NCBI GenBank assembly: GCA_021836725.1
Contig: JAKBHL010000006.1
Coordinates: forward strand, 85,136-117,422
Origin: a bacterium
GTDB taxonomy: Bacteria > Patescibacteriota > Minisyncoccia > Phycocordibacterales > Phycocordibacteraceae
DNA: 32,287 nt
Direction: 5' to 3'
Shown piece by piece: positions 14,537 through 22,495 of the stretch. A program made the position numbers and the translations under genes. The notes under the pieces were generated by a model that worked only from the letters and a program-made list of their open reading frames with translations, was not told where the DNA came from and did no database searches. Positions within the stretch are counted from its first letter, which is position 1, and each line of letters starts with the position of its first letter.

Positions 14537-15283
14537 TCAGGCTCCGTAGCGCGGGGTCGCGCTCACGGCGGTGTGATTGATACGGATATCCCCGTACAGG
14601 TCATGCTGTTCGGCTGCAACGGCCCCTCGCTTCACGAGCTCAAGGAGCGCGAGGAAAGAGACGATGATCTCCACTTTCTCCTTTACGTTTTTGGAAAATT
14701 CATTGAAAGAAAGCGTCATCGCGCGCTCCGCACGCTTCGCGAGCCGGTCCATCATCTCTTCGATGGTCACGAGCGGCTTCACGCGCGCCTCCGGCAGCTC
14801 TTCGACCGCCTCGCGCGCCGCGAGGACCCGCGCGAGCGCTGCCTCAAGCGCTCCTTTCGAGAGATCGCGCGCAGGCGCAAACGAGGGTTCCGGAAGGCGT
14901 TCTCCCGCCGAGAGCAGTACCGTTTTCCCAAAAATGCGCGCAAGCTCGCGCGCGGCGTCGCGTACTTTCTCATAGGCTTCAAGCCGGCGTTTCAAGTCGT
15001 CGACATCCGCGCTTTCCTCCTGGGTCAGGGTGAGGTCGGGGATGAGCGATTTTGACTTGATGAGGAGCAGGGTTGCGGCAATCTGGATGAAATTCGCGGT
15101 CTCTTCGACCGGAAACGTCGTTTGCGCGCGCAAGTGTGTTATGAAGTCCTCGGTGATGTGCGCGAGCGCGAGGTCGTTCACTAAAAGCTTGCGCGCTTCA
15201 ATGAGCTCGAGCACGAGCTCGAACGGCCCCTGATAGGCTTCCGTTTCTATGATGAAGTTAGTCTTTGGGAGCGTCGAGTCCAT
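14537..15283 (-). CDS. scpA: Segregation and condensation protein ScpA
   Basis: A 248-aa kleisin that bridges SMC heads and binds ScpB. The N-terminal SMC-binding part includes YQGPFELVLELIEARKLLVND and LALAHITEDFITHL. It is followed by FIQIAATLLLIKSKSLIPD, the most conserved stretch of the family. The C-terminal winged helix has VSFLALLELVKRGAVAAEQ. The ATG at 15283 lies 26 bp inside the end of aspS and 17 codons before the conserved core; this overlap suggests coupled translation. smc is not in the window. Confidence 0.93.
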   Translation of the reverse strand: MDSTLPKTNFIIETEAYQGPFELVLELIEARKLLVNDLALAHITEDFITHLRAQTTFPVEETANFIQIAATLLLIKSKSLIPDLTLTQEESADVDDLKRRLEAYEKVRDAARELARIFGKTVLLSAGERLPEPSFAPARDLSKGALEAALARVLAAREAVEELPEARVKPLVTIEEMMDRLAKRAERAMTLSFNEFSKNVKEKVEIIVSFLALLELVKRGAVAAEQHDLYGDIRINHTAVSATPRYGA

Positions 15284-16661
15284 TGATGGAAAGATGGAGT
15301 TCTTCAAGCTGTTTCTCTTCAAGCGGTTTCGGCGCATTCATGACGGCCGTTTTGCCGCCGCGCGTCATCGGGAATGCCTGCACCTCGCGGAGCATCGTTT
15401 CGCCCGTGAGATTCATGACGTTGCGCTCGATGCCAAGAGCGATGCCGCCGTGCGGAGGCGTGCCGTAACGAAAAGCTCGCAACATGTGCCCGATGCGCTC
15501 GGTAAGCTCTTCCTGCGTGAAGCCCATGACCTTGTATACCGCCTCAAGGATTTCCGGCTTATGGGCGCGGATAGAACCGCCTCCTGACTCGAAGCCGTTG
15601 CAAATGAGATCGTATTGCGTAGTAAGGATCTCGCCGATATGCTCCCCTTTTGTGAGCCAATCGAGATGCTCGGGAATGGGCATCGAAAAGGGGTTGTGCG
15701 TAAAGGTCCATGTTCCCTCTTTCGTCTTCTCAAAAAACGGGAAATTCACGACCCACGCATAGGCAAGAATTCCTTTTTCTTTTTCTTCTTCGGTGCGCAA
15801 GTCGAACTTGTCAGCACCATATTTCTCCAATGCATCCTTGTATGAGATGCGCGGGAACGGCTTTTCCTTGACGGAGTAACCCATCGCCTCGACGACAGTT
15901 ATCACCATGTGCTCGATCGTCGCCATCACGTCCTCCATGGTTACAAATGACATTTCTACATCGAGCTGGGTATGCTCAAATCCGCGATCGGCACGGAGAT
16001 CCTCATCGCGTATGCAGCGGGCGATCTGGAAATAGCGCTCAAAACCGGCGGTCATAAGGAGCTGCTTGTATTGTTGGGGCGATTGCGGAAGCGCATAAAA
16101 CTTTCCCGGCTGGAGGCGCGAGGGAACGACGAAATCGCGCGAACCCTCGGGAGTCGATTCGGTGAGAAGCGGGGTCTCGATTTCCGTAAAATCCTTCGAG
16201 AAGAGATATTCGCGGCACCTACGGATGAATTCGCTTCGCACGCGCATATTTTTCTGCATCCGTTTCGAACGGAGATCGAGGTACCGGTATTGCGCGCGGA
16301 CAGTTTCATCGATGCCGCTCGTGTCTTCCGAAATATCAAACGGCATCGGTTCCGACGCATTGAGGATCTCCAGTGCGGTCACTTCGAGCTCGATGCCGCC
16401 GTTTTGTCTGTCGGCCTGCACATTCTTCTCTGGACGTTTATTCACGATGCCTTCGACACGGACGACGTATTCGTTTCGGATATCTTTCGCCGCTTCGGTC
16501 GCGGAGCTCCCCGGGAGCACGACGCCCTGCACGCGGCCGCTGCGGTCGCGGAAATCAAAAAAGACCATCTTTCCCTGGTCGCGGCGGACATCCACCCAGC
16601 CTGAAATCGAGACCGGTTTCCCGGTATGGTTTCCCAGATCTCCGATGAGCGTCCGCTCCAT
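15258..16661 (-). CDS. aspS: Aspartyl-tRNA synthetase lacking the GAD insertion domain
   Basis: A 467-aa class II synthetase of bacterial type. It has an N-terminal anticodon-binding OB fold (GWVDVRRDQGKMVFFDFRDRS), a catalytic core with YRYLDLRS, the TPEGSRDFVVPSR flipping loop, RCIRDEDLRADRGFEHTQLD, and motif 3 in GIALGIERNVM. Bacterial AspRS normally has about 590 residues, with a GAD domain between the DKFDLR-like and FPFFE-like segments. Here these are joined by about a dozen residues (TEEEKEKGILAYAWVVN), so that domain is absent. Whether it charges only tRNA-Asp or also tRNA-Asn cannot be read here. Start chosen at MERTLIGDL. It overlaps scpA. Confidence 0.95.
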   Translation of the reverse strand: MERTLIGDLGNHTGKPVSISGWVDVRRDQGKMVFFDFRDRSGRVQGVVLPGSSATEAAKDIRNEYVVRVEGIVNKRPEKNVQADRQNGGIELEVTALEILNASEPMPFDISEDTSGIDETVRAQYRYLDLRSKRMQKNMRVRSEFIRRCREYLFSKDFTEIETPLLTESTPEGSRDFVVPSRLQPGKFYALPQSPQQYKQLLMTAGFERYFQIARCIRDEDLRADRGFEHTQLDVEMSFVTMEDVMATIEHMVITVVEAMGYSVKEKPFPRISYKDALEKYGADKFDLRTEEEKEKGILAYAWVVNFPFFEKTKEGTWTFTHNPFSMPIPEHLDWLTKGEHIGEILTTQYDLICNGFESGGGSIRAHKPEILEAVYKVMGFTQEELTERIGHMLRAFRYGTPPHGGIALGIERNVMNLTGETMLREVQAFPMTRGGKTAVMNAPKPLEEKQLEELHLSINGLDAPKD

Positions 16662-16668
16662 ACGCCTC

Positions 16669-16674
16669 ACGATA
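16669..16674 (-). promoter_or_regulatory. -10 element of aspS-scpA
   Basis: TATCGT on the minus strand, ending 7 nt before the aspS ATG. An overlapping alternative TATGCT lies at 16674-16679. Confidence 0.4.
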
Positions 16675-16729
16675 GCATAAAAATGACCGGAATCCCGCAC
16701 CGGGTTCCGGTCGGCGCCCGTGAATGGGA

Positions 16730-17692
16730 TTATCCTGCGACACCGATGGCGCGGCGCACCTGCTCCATTTTCGCCTCGCTCACGGCGCGCGCCTCGCTCT
16801 TCCCTCCGGCAAGGACTTCCTCGACGATATGCGGGTCGTTTTGCAACTCCTCGTATTTTGCACGGAGCGGGGCGAGAGAACGATCGAGATCTTCGATAAG
16901 CAGTTCCTTGAGCATCTTGTAATTGCCGCGGTGTTCTTCGTACATCTTCTCAAGTTCGCTTTCGCTCCTTACAAGCTTGTGGATGGCGTACACATTTTCT
17001 GGTCGTTCGCCCGAGGAATCGGTAACGATGCTCATGACGCATTTCACCAGCTCGTCGCGCAGCGCGAAAAGCGGAATGACGTTGCCGTAACTCTTGCTCA
17101 TTTTCCGGCCGTCGATGCCGGGAACGATGGCGACCTCCGGCATGATGTACGGCTCGGGGAGTTTTAAAATATCGGTCTTAAATACACGGTTGAATTTCTC
17201 CGCAGTGTCGCGCGCGTATTCGACATGCTGTTTCTGGTCCTGGCCCACCGGTACGACCGCAGCATCGTAGAGGAGGATGTCGGCGGCCATGAGCATCGGG
17301 TAATTAAAAGTGCCGACGACGATTTCCTTATTTTTCGCCGCCGCATCCTTGTACGCGTGCGCGCGCATGAGGTACGGCATCGTGGTGATGCTATCGAAAA
17401 TCCAACAGAGTTCCGTATGCGCGGGCACGTCCGATTGCTTAAAAAGCACCACCTCCTTCGGATCGAGGCCGACGGCGAGATACGCCATCACGACCTCGCG
17501 AGTGCGTCGACGCATTTCTTCCGCGTCTTGCATTGAGTTTAGTGCGTGATAGTCGGCGACGAAAATGAACGGGCGATACTTCCCTTCTTTGGTTAAAGCG
17601 ACCTGTTGGCGCATCGCGCCGAAATAGTTCCCGATATGCAAATCTCCGGTCGGCTTTATGGCAGAGACGAGTATTGGTTTCGCGTTGCTCAT
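16730..17692 (-). CDS. trpS: Tryptophanyl-tRNA synthetase
   Basis: A 320-aa class I synthetase that charges tRNA-Trp. HIGN lies at residues 19-22 in KPTGDLHIGNYFGAMRQ, and the KMSKS loop is intact (GIDGRKMSKSYGNVIPL). FNYPMLMAADILLYDAAVVPVGQDQKQHVE is the typical tryptophan-site region. The length is normal for the bacterial enzyme. The ATG at 17692 is supported by a -10 hexamer ending 6 nt before it; a GTG nine codons upstream would overlap that promoter. Confidence 0.97.
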   Translation of the reverse strand: MSNAKPILVSAIKPTGDLHIGNYFGAMRQQVALTKEGKYRPFIFVADYHALNSMQDAEEMRRRTREVVMAYLAVGLDPKEVVLFKQSDVPAHTELCWIFDSITTMPYLMRAHAYKDAAAKNKEIVVGTFNYPMLMAADILLYDAAVVPVGQDQKQHVEYARDTAEKFNRVFKTDILKLPEPYIMPEVAIVPGIDGRKMSKSYGNVIPLFALRDELVKCVMSIVTDSSGERPENVYAIHKLVRSESELEKMYEEHRGNYKMLKELLIEDLDRSLAPLRAKYEELQNDPHIVEEVLAGGKSEARAVSEAKMEQVRRAIGVAG

Positions 17693-17698
17693 AGCACT

Positions 17699-17704
17699 AC
17701 GATA
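17699..17704 (-). promoter_or_regulatory. -10 element of trpS
   Basis: TATCGT on the minus strand, ending 6 nt before the trpS ATG. The same hexamer precedes aspS. Confidence 0.4.
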
Positions 17705-17744
17705 CCATAGCACAGGCACCGAGAATGAATCGTTTTGAGGGAGC

Positions 17745-18779
17745 TTATGCTTTCCGTACGATCAGAAACGGCGTCATTTCATCCGACTGCCCGGCGGGAT
17801 TGTCCCGGAATAATTTTCCTATGAAAGATTCGGAAATAGCGCGGGTGGATTTGCCGAGCGAAAAAGCCCCGCGATAATTCGCATCGATTATGACGACTTC
17901 GTGGCCGCCGACTTTTTCTTTGATCCGCCGCGCGGCGTCGCTCGGATCGTTTGGCGCGAGCTTCACGGCGTGCGCGTATTCAAGGATGAGGAAGGACATC
18001 GGGCAGTCGATGGATTTTGCGCGCGTTCCGCAAATCCTGTAAAACAGGCCGCGAATGCCAAGCGGGCGTGTGATGGCCGCGACGGCGGCGGCAAAGAGCA
18101 CGCGCGGGTATCCCGCCTCTTCTAGAAAAAGCTGCATGGCGAGGCTGGTGCCATGCCCGAAGCCGTGGAAATCGTCCGAACCGTAAGAATTGCCGACTTT
18201 GCGGGCGAGGAATCGCGCGAGGCCCGTCGGCTTGATTTCACTCATATCGACAACCCTGCCCTGGGTGATCGTGAGGGCTTTTTCGCTTATGAAAATGGCA
18301 TCTCCCGGCTTCAGGTATGGGCTGACATACTCTTCGATAAGCGGCAGGAGATCGGTGTCTTTCATCGTGATGAGACGGGTTCTCACCGGCAAACGCAGAT
18401 ACGATACGCCATCGACATCGATAGCGAGCTGTTTGCCCGGGTTTGCGATGAACTCTCCTGAGGCGGCGCGCGGCGCGGCTATGACGGATGCGTCGGCGAA
18501 AGAAACCTGCTCGCCGCGAAAAGCGGCAAACAATTTGCTGACCGTCTCGCGGATCGCGGAGGGATCCTCGGCGAGCTTTGCGCGCGAGCGCAAGAGTTCG
18601 GTCGCCTCCATGTAGAGGATACGGGCTTCGTCGGCGGAGGTCTGCGCAAAAACGGCTTCAATGGCGGCCGCGTCGTCGGATACCGCTTCTACCGCTATTG
18701 TGCCGTCTGCGCGCGGCGAGTAGAGGATCGTGAGGCCGGTCGATTCTTTCATCTGCGCATATGCCTGCGATTTTTCCAT
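17745..18779 (-). CDS. CofE-like protein (F420-0:gamma-glutamyl ligase fold) of unknown substrate
   Basis: A 344-aa protein. About the first 115 residues match nothing I recognise. The rest resembles the F420-0:L-glutamate ligase family: YLRLPVRTRLITMKDTDLLP, VSPYLKPGDAIFISEKALTITQGRVVDMSEIKP and a C-terminal ANYRGAFSLG region. CPR bacteria are not known to make F420 and no other F420 gene is nearby, so it probably adds an amino acid to some other acceptor. It follows the terminator of the 77-aa protein gene. A TAATAT/TATAAA stretch about 20 nt before the ATG may be its -10, and its leader appears longer than is usual in this window. Confidence 0.75.
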   Translation of the reverse strand: MEKSQAYAQMKESTGLTILYSPRADGTIAVEAVSDDAAAIEAVFAQTSADEARILYMEATELLRSRAKLAEDPSAIRETVSKLFAAFRGEQVSFADASVIAAPRAASGEFIANPGKQLAIDVDGVSYLRLPVRTRLITMKDTDLLPLIEEYVSPYLKPGDAIFISEKALTITQGRVVDMSEIKPTGLARFLARKVGNSYGSDDFHGFGHGTSLAMQLFLEEAGYPRVLFAAAVAAITRPLGIRGLFYRICGTRAKSIDCPMSFLILEYAHAVKLAPNDPSDAARRIKEKVGGHEVVIIDANYRGAFSLGKSTRAISESFIGKLFRDNPAGQSDEMTPFLIVRKA

Positions 18780-18871
18780 AAACGTGCGTGTATGGTTTAT
18801 ATTAGATTTACAATTTTTTTACTATAACACTTAAAACGGTAAAAGACCCCGCAGTGAAATTACTTTAATAG

Positions 18872-18909
18872 AAAACCCCTCTACGAAACATGTTTCGTAG
18901 AGGGGTTTT
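18872..18909. terminator. Perfect 38-bp palindromic terminator
   Basis: AAAACCCCTCTACGAAAC is followed at once by its full reverse complement, giving a perfect stem. The arms end in A-runs on one side and T-runs on the other, so it can stop transcription in both directions. It lies 5 bp after the stop of the 77-aa gene and upstream of the CofE-like gene. It is the only textbook intrinsic terminator I see in the window. Confidence 0.85.
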
Positions 18910-18913
18910 TTAC

Positions 18914-19147
18914 CTACTCGTCGCAATTGAACGACTCTGGCTCCGGGAACGAGGGTTTCTTGAACAAAATCCCCGCCAGGAAGTTGAAACCCCAGGCCTG
19001 CCAGAAAGTAATTACTTTGATCCCGAAGATTCCCGGCATCAGCCAATTCCACAGGAAATAGGTTGGGATGGCAGTGGAAAATGCGTAAAGGCCAATTGCG
19101 AGAATGCTGATACCGATTCCCGTCGCCAGCTTTTCAAGCAAGTTCAT
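18914..19147 (-). CDS. Small two-helix membrane protein, 77 aa, with its own expression cassette
   Basis: The protein has a hydrophobic N-terminal half (ATGIGISILAIGLYAFSTAIPTY) and a second hydrophobic stretch containing FLWNWLMPGIFGIKVITFWQAW. A short acidic tail, PSFPEPESFNCDE, ends the protein. The FLWNWLMP...ITFWQA pattern recurs in small membrane proteins of several bacteria, but I know no assigned function. Unlike most genes here it has a clear Shine-Dalgarno AGGAG (19155-19159, 7 nt before ATG), a consensus promoter, a hairpin in its leader and a palindromic terminator. That suggests strong independent expression. Confidence 0.8.
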   Translation of the reverse strand: MNLLEKLATGIGISILAIGLYAFSTAIPTYFLWNWLMPGIFGIKVITFWQAWGFNFLAGILFKKPSFPEPESFNCDE

Positions 19148-19170
19148 CTCGTGTCTCCTAAGGTGCTATT

Positions 19171-19193
19171 TTCTACGGCACGTTACCGTAGAA
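19171..19193 (-). promoter_or_regulatory. Hairpin in the leader of the 77-aa gene
   Basis: An 8-bp perfect stem, TTCTACGG/CCGTAGAA, with a 7-nt loop lies about 11 nt upstream of the Shine-Dalgarno site. It lies inside the roughly 70-nt leader predicted from the promoter at 19227-19255. It could protect the 5' end or regulate translation. Confidence 0.5.
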
Positions 19194-19226
19194 GCCATGG
19201 AATTTTTGAATTTCGGTGGCGTTATT

Positions 19227-19255
19227 AATATAGCATATAAACACTTGAAAGTCAA
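19227..19255 (-). promoter_or_regulatory. Consensus promoter of the 77-aa gene
   Basis: On the minus strand TTGACT (19250-19255), a 17-nt spacer and TATATT (19227-19232). The predicted start is about 73 nt before the ATG. It begins about 24 nt after the 3' end of tRNA-Tyr. Confidence 0.75.
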
Positions 19256-19278
19256 GCAAAACAAAAAATCAGCTTTTG

Positions 19279-19362
19279 TGCGCCGGGAAGGATTCGAACC
19301 TTCGTAGGGCTATGCCCGACAGATTTACAGTCTGTTGCGATTGACCACTCCGCCACCGACGC
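19279..19362 (-). tRNA. tRNA-Tyr (GTA anticodon)
   Basis: The acceptor stem GCGTCGG/CCGGCGC has one G-U pair. The anticodon arm is ACAGA-CTGTAAA-TCTGT with anticodon GTA. A long variable arm of type II (CGGGCATAGCCCTACG) fits bacterial tRNA-Tyr. The T arm is GAAGG-TTCGAAT-CCTTC. The discriminator is A, and the next bases are CAA, so CCA is not encoded and must be added. A T-rich run follows, which may end the transcript. It lies 30 bp downstream of tyrS on the same strand. Confidence 0.95.
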
Positions 19363-19392
19363 AAGTCCCACTCACTATAGCGGGTTTCGGAT

Positions 19393-20646
19393 TTATTTCA
19401 AAACGAGAATAAGAACGCCTTGCTTTCCTTTGCGTACGAAAGCGTAGCCTCCGGGGAGATCGCCGGGATAGAGTTTCTGGTCGGGATTTTCCACGAGGAA
19501 GCCCGAAAGAGTGATGCCCTTCCCTTCGATAAGACGCCGCGCTTCGCTTTTGGAAGAAGCGAGGCCGCCCTTCACAAGGGCTTCGGCGAGCGAAAAGCCG
19601 TTGCTGAGCTCTTTTTTTGAAAACGTTACCGAAGGCGCTTCCGCGATGGCGACCAGCATCTCTTCCCGGGAGAGAGAGTCAAATGCCCTGTTTCCAAATA
19701 AGGCGTCAGTTGCCGCTACCGCTTGGGCGGTTGCCGCCGGGCCGTGTACGATCTCGGTGACGAGGCGGGCGAGCGTTTCCTGAGCTTGGCGCTCCGCGGG
19801 ATTCCGGCGATGCAGTTCCATAAGCAGGCCGATTTCTTGCAACGGCAGGAAAGTATAGATTTTGAGATAGGATTCGATATTTGCATCCGGAAGGTTCATC
19901 CAGAACTGATAGAAACGGAATGGAGTGGTCTTCTTCGGGTCGAGCCAGATGGCATTGCCTTCCGATTTCCCGAATTTCTTTCCCGCAGAATCCGTAACAA
20001 GCGGCATGCCGAGCGCGTACGCCTGTTCCCCCAGCCGTTTCCGGACAAGGTCAACGCCCGAAAGAATGTTCGTCCATTGGTCCGAACCCCCCACCTGGAG
20101 ATCGACCCCGTATTTTTTATGTAGCGTCAGATAATCAAATCCTTGCAGGAGCGCGTAGGTGAATTCGGTGTATGAAATGCTCTCATCAGGCGTATCGAGC
20201 CGTTTTTTTATGATGTCGCGCTTGATGAGGTCATTGACGGTAAAATGCTTGCCGACATCGCGCAGGAAAGGAATCAGCTTCGCGCGCGAGAGCCAGTCGG
20301 CATTATCAACCATGCGGAAAGGAGTGCCGCCGAGGATCCTCCTCAATTGCGTCTTGAGCGCGCGGGTATTGGCGGCAACGGTTTTTTCATCAAGCATCGG
20401 GCGTTCGCCCGTTTCTTTCGGATCGCCGATCATGCCGGTGCCGCCGCCCACGAGGAATACGAGCTTGTTGCCGGCGTTCGCAAGCCGCTTCATGAGGAGA
20501 ACGACAGCGAGATTTCCGACCTGAATCGAGTCGGAGGTCGGATCAATGCCGAGATACGCGACCCGCGGCTTCTCAAGAATCTTCTCGACCGGAGCGGAGG
20601 AATGCTCAATGAGTCCGCGCGCTTTCAAGTCTTCAGCGAGAGTCAT
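19393..20646 (-). CDS. tyrS: Tyrosyl-tRNA synthetase
   Basis: A 417-aa class I synthetase for tRNA-Tyr. The HIGH position reads QVGN (DPTSDSIQVGNLAVVLLMKRL) and the KMSKS loop reads KFGKSEG, both normal in this TyrRS subfamily. The tyrosine site contains VGGSDQWTNILSG. The C-terminal S4 RNA-binding domain is visible in LVKGGLASSKSEARRLIEGKGITLSG. TATAGT ends 6 nt before the ATG. The cognate tRNA gene follows directly on the same strand, so both may be in one transcript. Confidence 0.97.
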   Translation of the reverse strand: MTLAEDLKARGLIEHSSAPVEKILEKPRVAYLGIDPTSDSIQVGNLAVVLLMKRLANAGNKLVFLVGGGTGMIGDPKETGERPMLDEKTVAANTRALKTQLRRILGGTPFRMVDNADWLSRAKLIPFLRDVGKHFTVNDLIKRDIIKKRLDTPDESISYTEFTYALLQGFDYLTLHKKYGVDLQVGGSDQWTNILSGVDLVRKRLGEQAYALGMPLVTDSAGKKFGKSEGNAIWLDPKKTTPFRFYQFWMNLPDANIESYLKIYTFLPLQEIGLLMELHRRNPAERQAQETLARLVTEIVHGPAATAQAVAATDALFGNRAFDSLSREEMLVAIAEAPSVTFSKKELSNGFSLAEALVKGGLASSKSEARRLIEGKGITLSGFLVENPDQKLYPGDLPGGYAFVRKGKQGVLILVLK

Positions 20647-20652
20647 GGAAAA

Positions 20653-20658
20653 ACTATA
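20653..20658 (-). promoter_or_regulatory. -10 element of tyrS
   Basis: TATAGT on the minus strand, ending 6 nt before the tyrS ATG, in the 46-bp gap after the ABC gene. Confidence 0.5.
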
Positions 20659-20692
20659 TCATGCACTTTCAAGATATTCGATGCTTCGACTT

Positions 20693-22492
20693 TCATTCGT
20701 GCAGGCCAATGTGCAGCTCGTAGAGGTGGCGGTACACGCCGCCGTCAATAGTCATGAGCGCCTCATGACTTCCCTGTTCAACGACGGTGCCGTTCTTGAT
20801 GACGAGAATCGTATCGGCCGCGCGCACGGTCGAAAGCCGGTGCGCGATGATGAAAGTCGTCCGGCCGCGCATAAGATTTTCGAGTGAGGCGGTGATGGCG
20901 GCTTCCGTCTCCGAGTCGAGCGCAGAAGTCGGCTCATCAAGGATGAGGATCTCCGGGTTGCGCAGGATTGCGCGAGCGATTGCGATACGCTGTTTCTGTC
21001 CCACCGAGAGCTTGATGCCGCGCTCTCCGACGATCGTGCCATAACCTTTCGATTGCTTTTCGATAAAATCATGGATATGCGCTTGGCGCGCGGCCTGCTC
21101 GACCGCTTCGTCACTCGCATCAAATGCGCCGTAACGGATGTTCGCGCGGATAGTGTCGTTAAAGAGCGCAACCTCTTGGGGCACGACCGCGATGCGTTCT
21201 CGGAGCGCGGTCAAATCCCATTGCTGCGTATCGATACCGTCGACCCGCACATTGCCCGCGCTCGGAAAATAATAACCAGAAATGAGCGAGATCGCGGTAC
21301 TCTTTCCGCTCCCCGACTCGCCTACAAGCGCGATCGTTTGGCCGGGGTTCGCGGTAAAAGAGAGATTGGAGAGTACTTCACTTCCCCCGTTGCCATAGTC
21401 GAATGACACCTTGTCGAAAACAATTTTTCCCGAGCGTTCCGTTGCGGCAACGGCATCGGCAGGATGATAGTCCTCTTCTTTCTTGAGGAACAAACGTTCG
21501 AGTTGTCCGGCAGACGTGATGCCGTTTTGTATGACTTGCCAACTGTAGCCGAGTTGGACGAATGGGCCGAAGAAAAGCAATGCGTAGCCGTTGAGCGCGA
21601 CGAGGTCGCCGATGGTCATTGAGCCCTTCGCGACGAAAGTGACCGACGCTACGAAGACTGAGAGTTGGGTAAGGAATACGATGAGGCGTTGGAAAGATCC
21701 TACGTTGCTCCATATCTTCTCGAGCGAATACCATTTGTCCGCGACTTTGCCGGCAAGGTTTTCTCGTGTTTTCCCGATTTCATAACTTTCCGCGACCGCC
21801 TGTTTAACGGCGGTTGCTTGCTGCACAACGGCCGCTGCATTGTCCCAGTGCTCATTCCACATCTTATGCGCTTCATGATCGATAGCGGCTATCGGGCGCA
21901 GCATGAAAGCAAGCGAGAGAACATAGATCAGGACACCAGTTGCTAGGATACCTGCCATAAACACGTTGATACTTGCCGCGAGCACGATACCGATTACAAC
22001 CGAAAGCAACTGAGGAGCGATTTGAGTCAGGTTCCGTACTATAGCCGAGATACGCCATCCGGCTATACTGATTTTCTGCAGGACGGCATTCATGTGCTCG
22101 TTCGTGTGGAACGAGAGCGGGAGTTTGAGGAGATGGACCATGCCCTCGGCCTGAATGCTAAGATGCATGTAACAATCAATTTTCCGTCGCGTGCGGTCGA
22201 TCACCCAATCGCTTATGTTGGCGACGAATTGGATGACCGCCCACGCAATGAGCATCATCGCCCAGAACGGTAAGGCGCTATCTGTCATTGTCTTGCCCTG
22301 CGAAAGACTTATGAGTGCGTCGAAGAAACGGCCGGTGACGTATGGCACGGCACCATTGGCCGCGGCTGAGACAAGACCGAGCGCTATGAGAAGCGACAAT
22401 TGTTTGCGATACGGGTGTGCGTGTCGCCAGATCCCACGTATACCCTCGGAGAGCGATACGGGGTCATCGTACTCCTCGATAATTTCTGTCAT
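20693..22492 (-). CDS. ABC transporter, fused membrane and ATPase domains (exporter type)
   Basis: A 599-aa half-transporter that should work as a dimer. The transmembrane domain with about six helices covers roughly 30-320. The nucleotide-binding domain follows, with Walker A GESGSGKST (391-399), signature LSVGQ (495-499; usual LSGGQ) and Walker B ILILDE (515-520). A switch histidine is in IIAHRLSTV. Family: MsbA/lipid or drug exporters; the substrate cannot be told. Its ATG is 3 bp after the stop of the upstream membrane protein gene, so they are probably co-translated. Confidence 0.93.
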   Translation of the reverse strand: MTEIIEEYDDPVSLSEGIRGIWRHAHPYRKQLSLLIALGLVSAAANGAVPYVTGRFFDALISLSQGKTMTDSALPFWAMMLIAWAVIQFVANISDWVIDRTRRKIDCYMHLSIQAEGMVHLLKLPLSFHTNEHMNAVLQKISIAGWRISAIVRNLTQIAPQLLSVVIGIVLAASINVFMAGILATGVLIYVLSLAFMLRPIAAIDHEAHKMWNEHWDNAAAVVQQATAVKQAVAESYEIGKTRENLAGKVADKWYSLEKIWSNVGSFQRLIVFLTQLSVFVASVTFVAKGSMTIGDLVALNGYALLFFGPFVQLGYSWQVIQNGITSAGQLERLFLKKEEDYHPADAVAATERSGKIVFDKVSFDYGNGGSEVLSNLSFTANPGQTIALVGESGSGKSTAISLISGYYFPSAGNVRVDGIDTQQWDLTALRERIAVVPQEVALFNDTIRANIRYGAFDASDEAVEQAARQAHIHDFIEKQSKGYGTIVGERGIKLSVGQKQRIAIARAILRNPEILILDEPTSALDSETEAAITASLENLMRGRTTFIIAHRLSTVRAADTILVIKNGTVVEQGSHEALMTIDGGVYRHLYELHIGLHE

Positions 22493-22495
22493 GGT

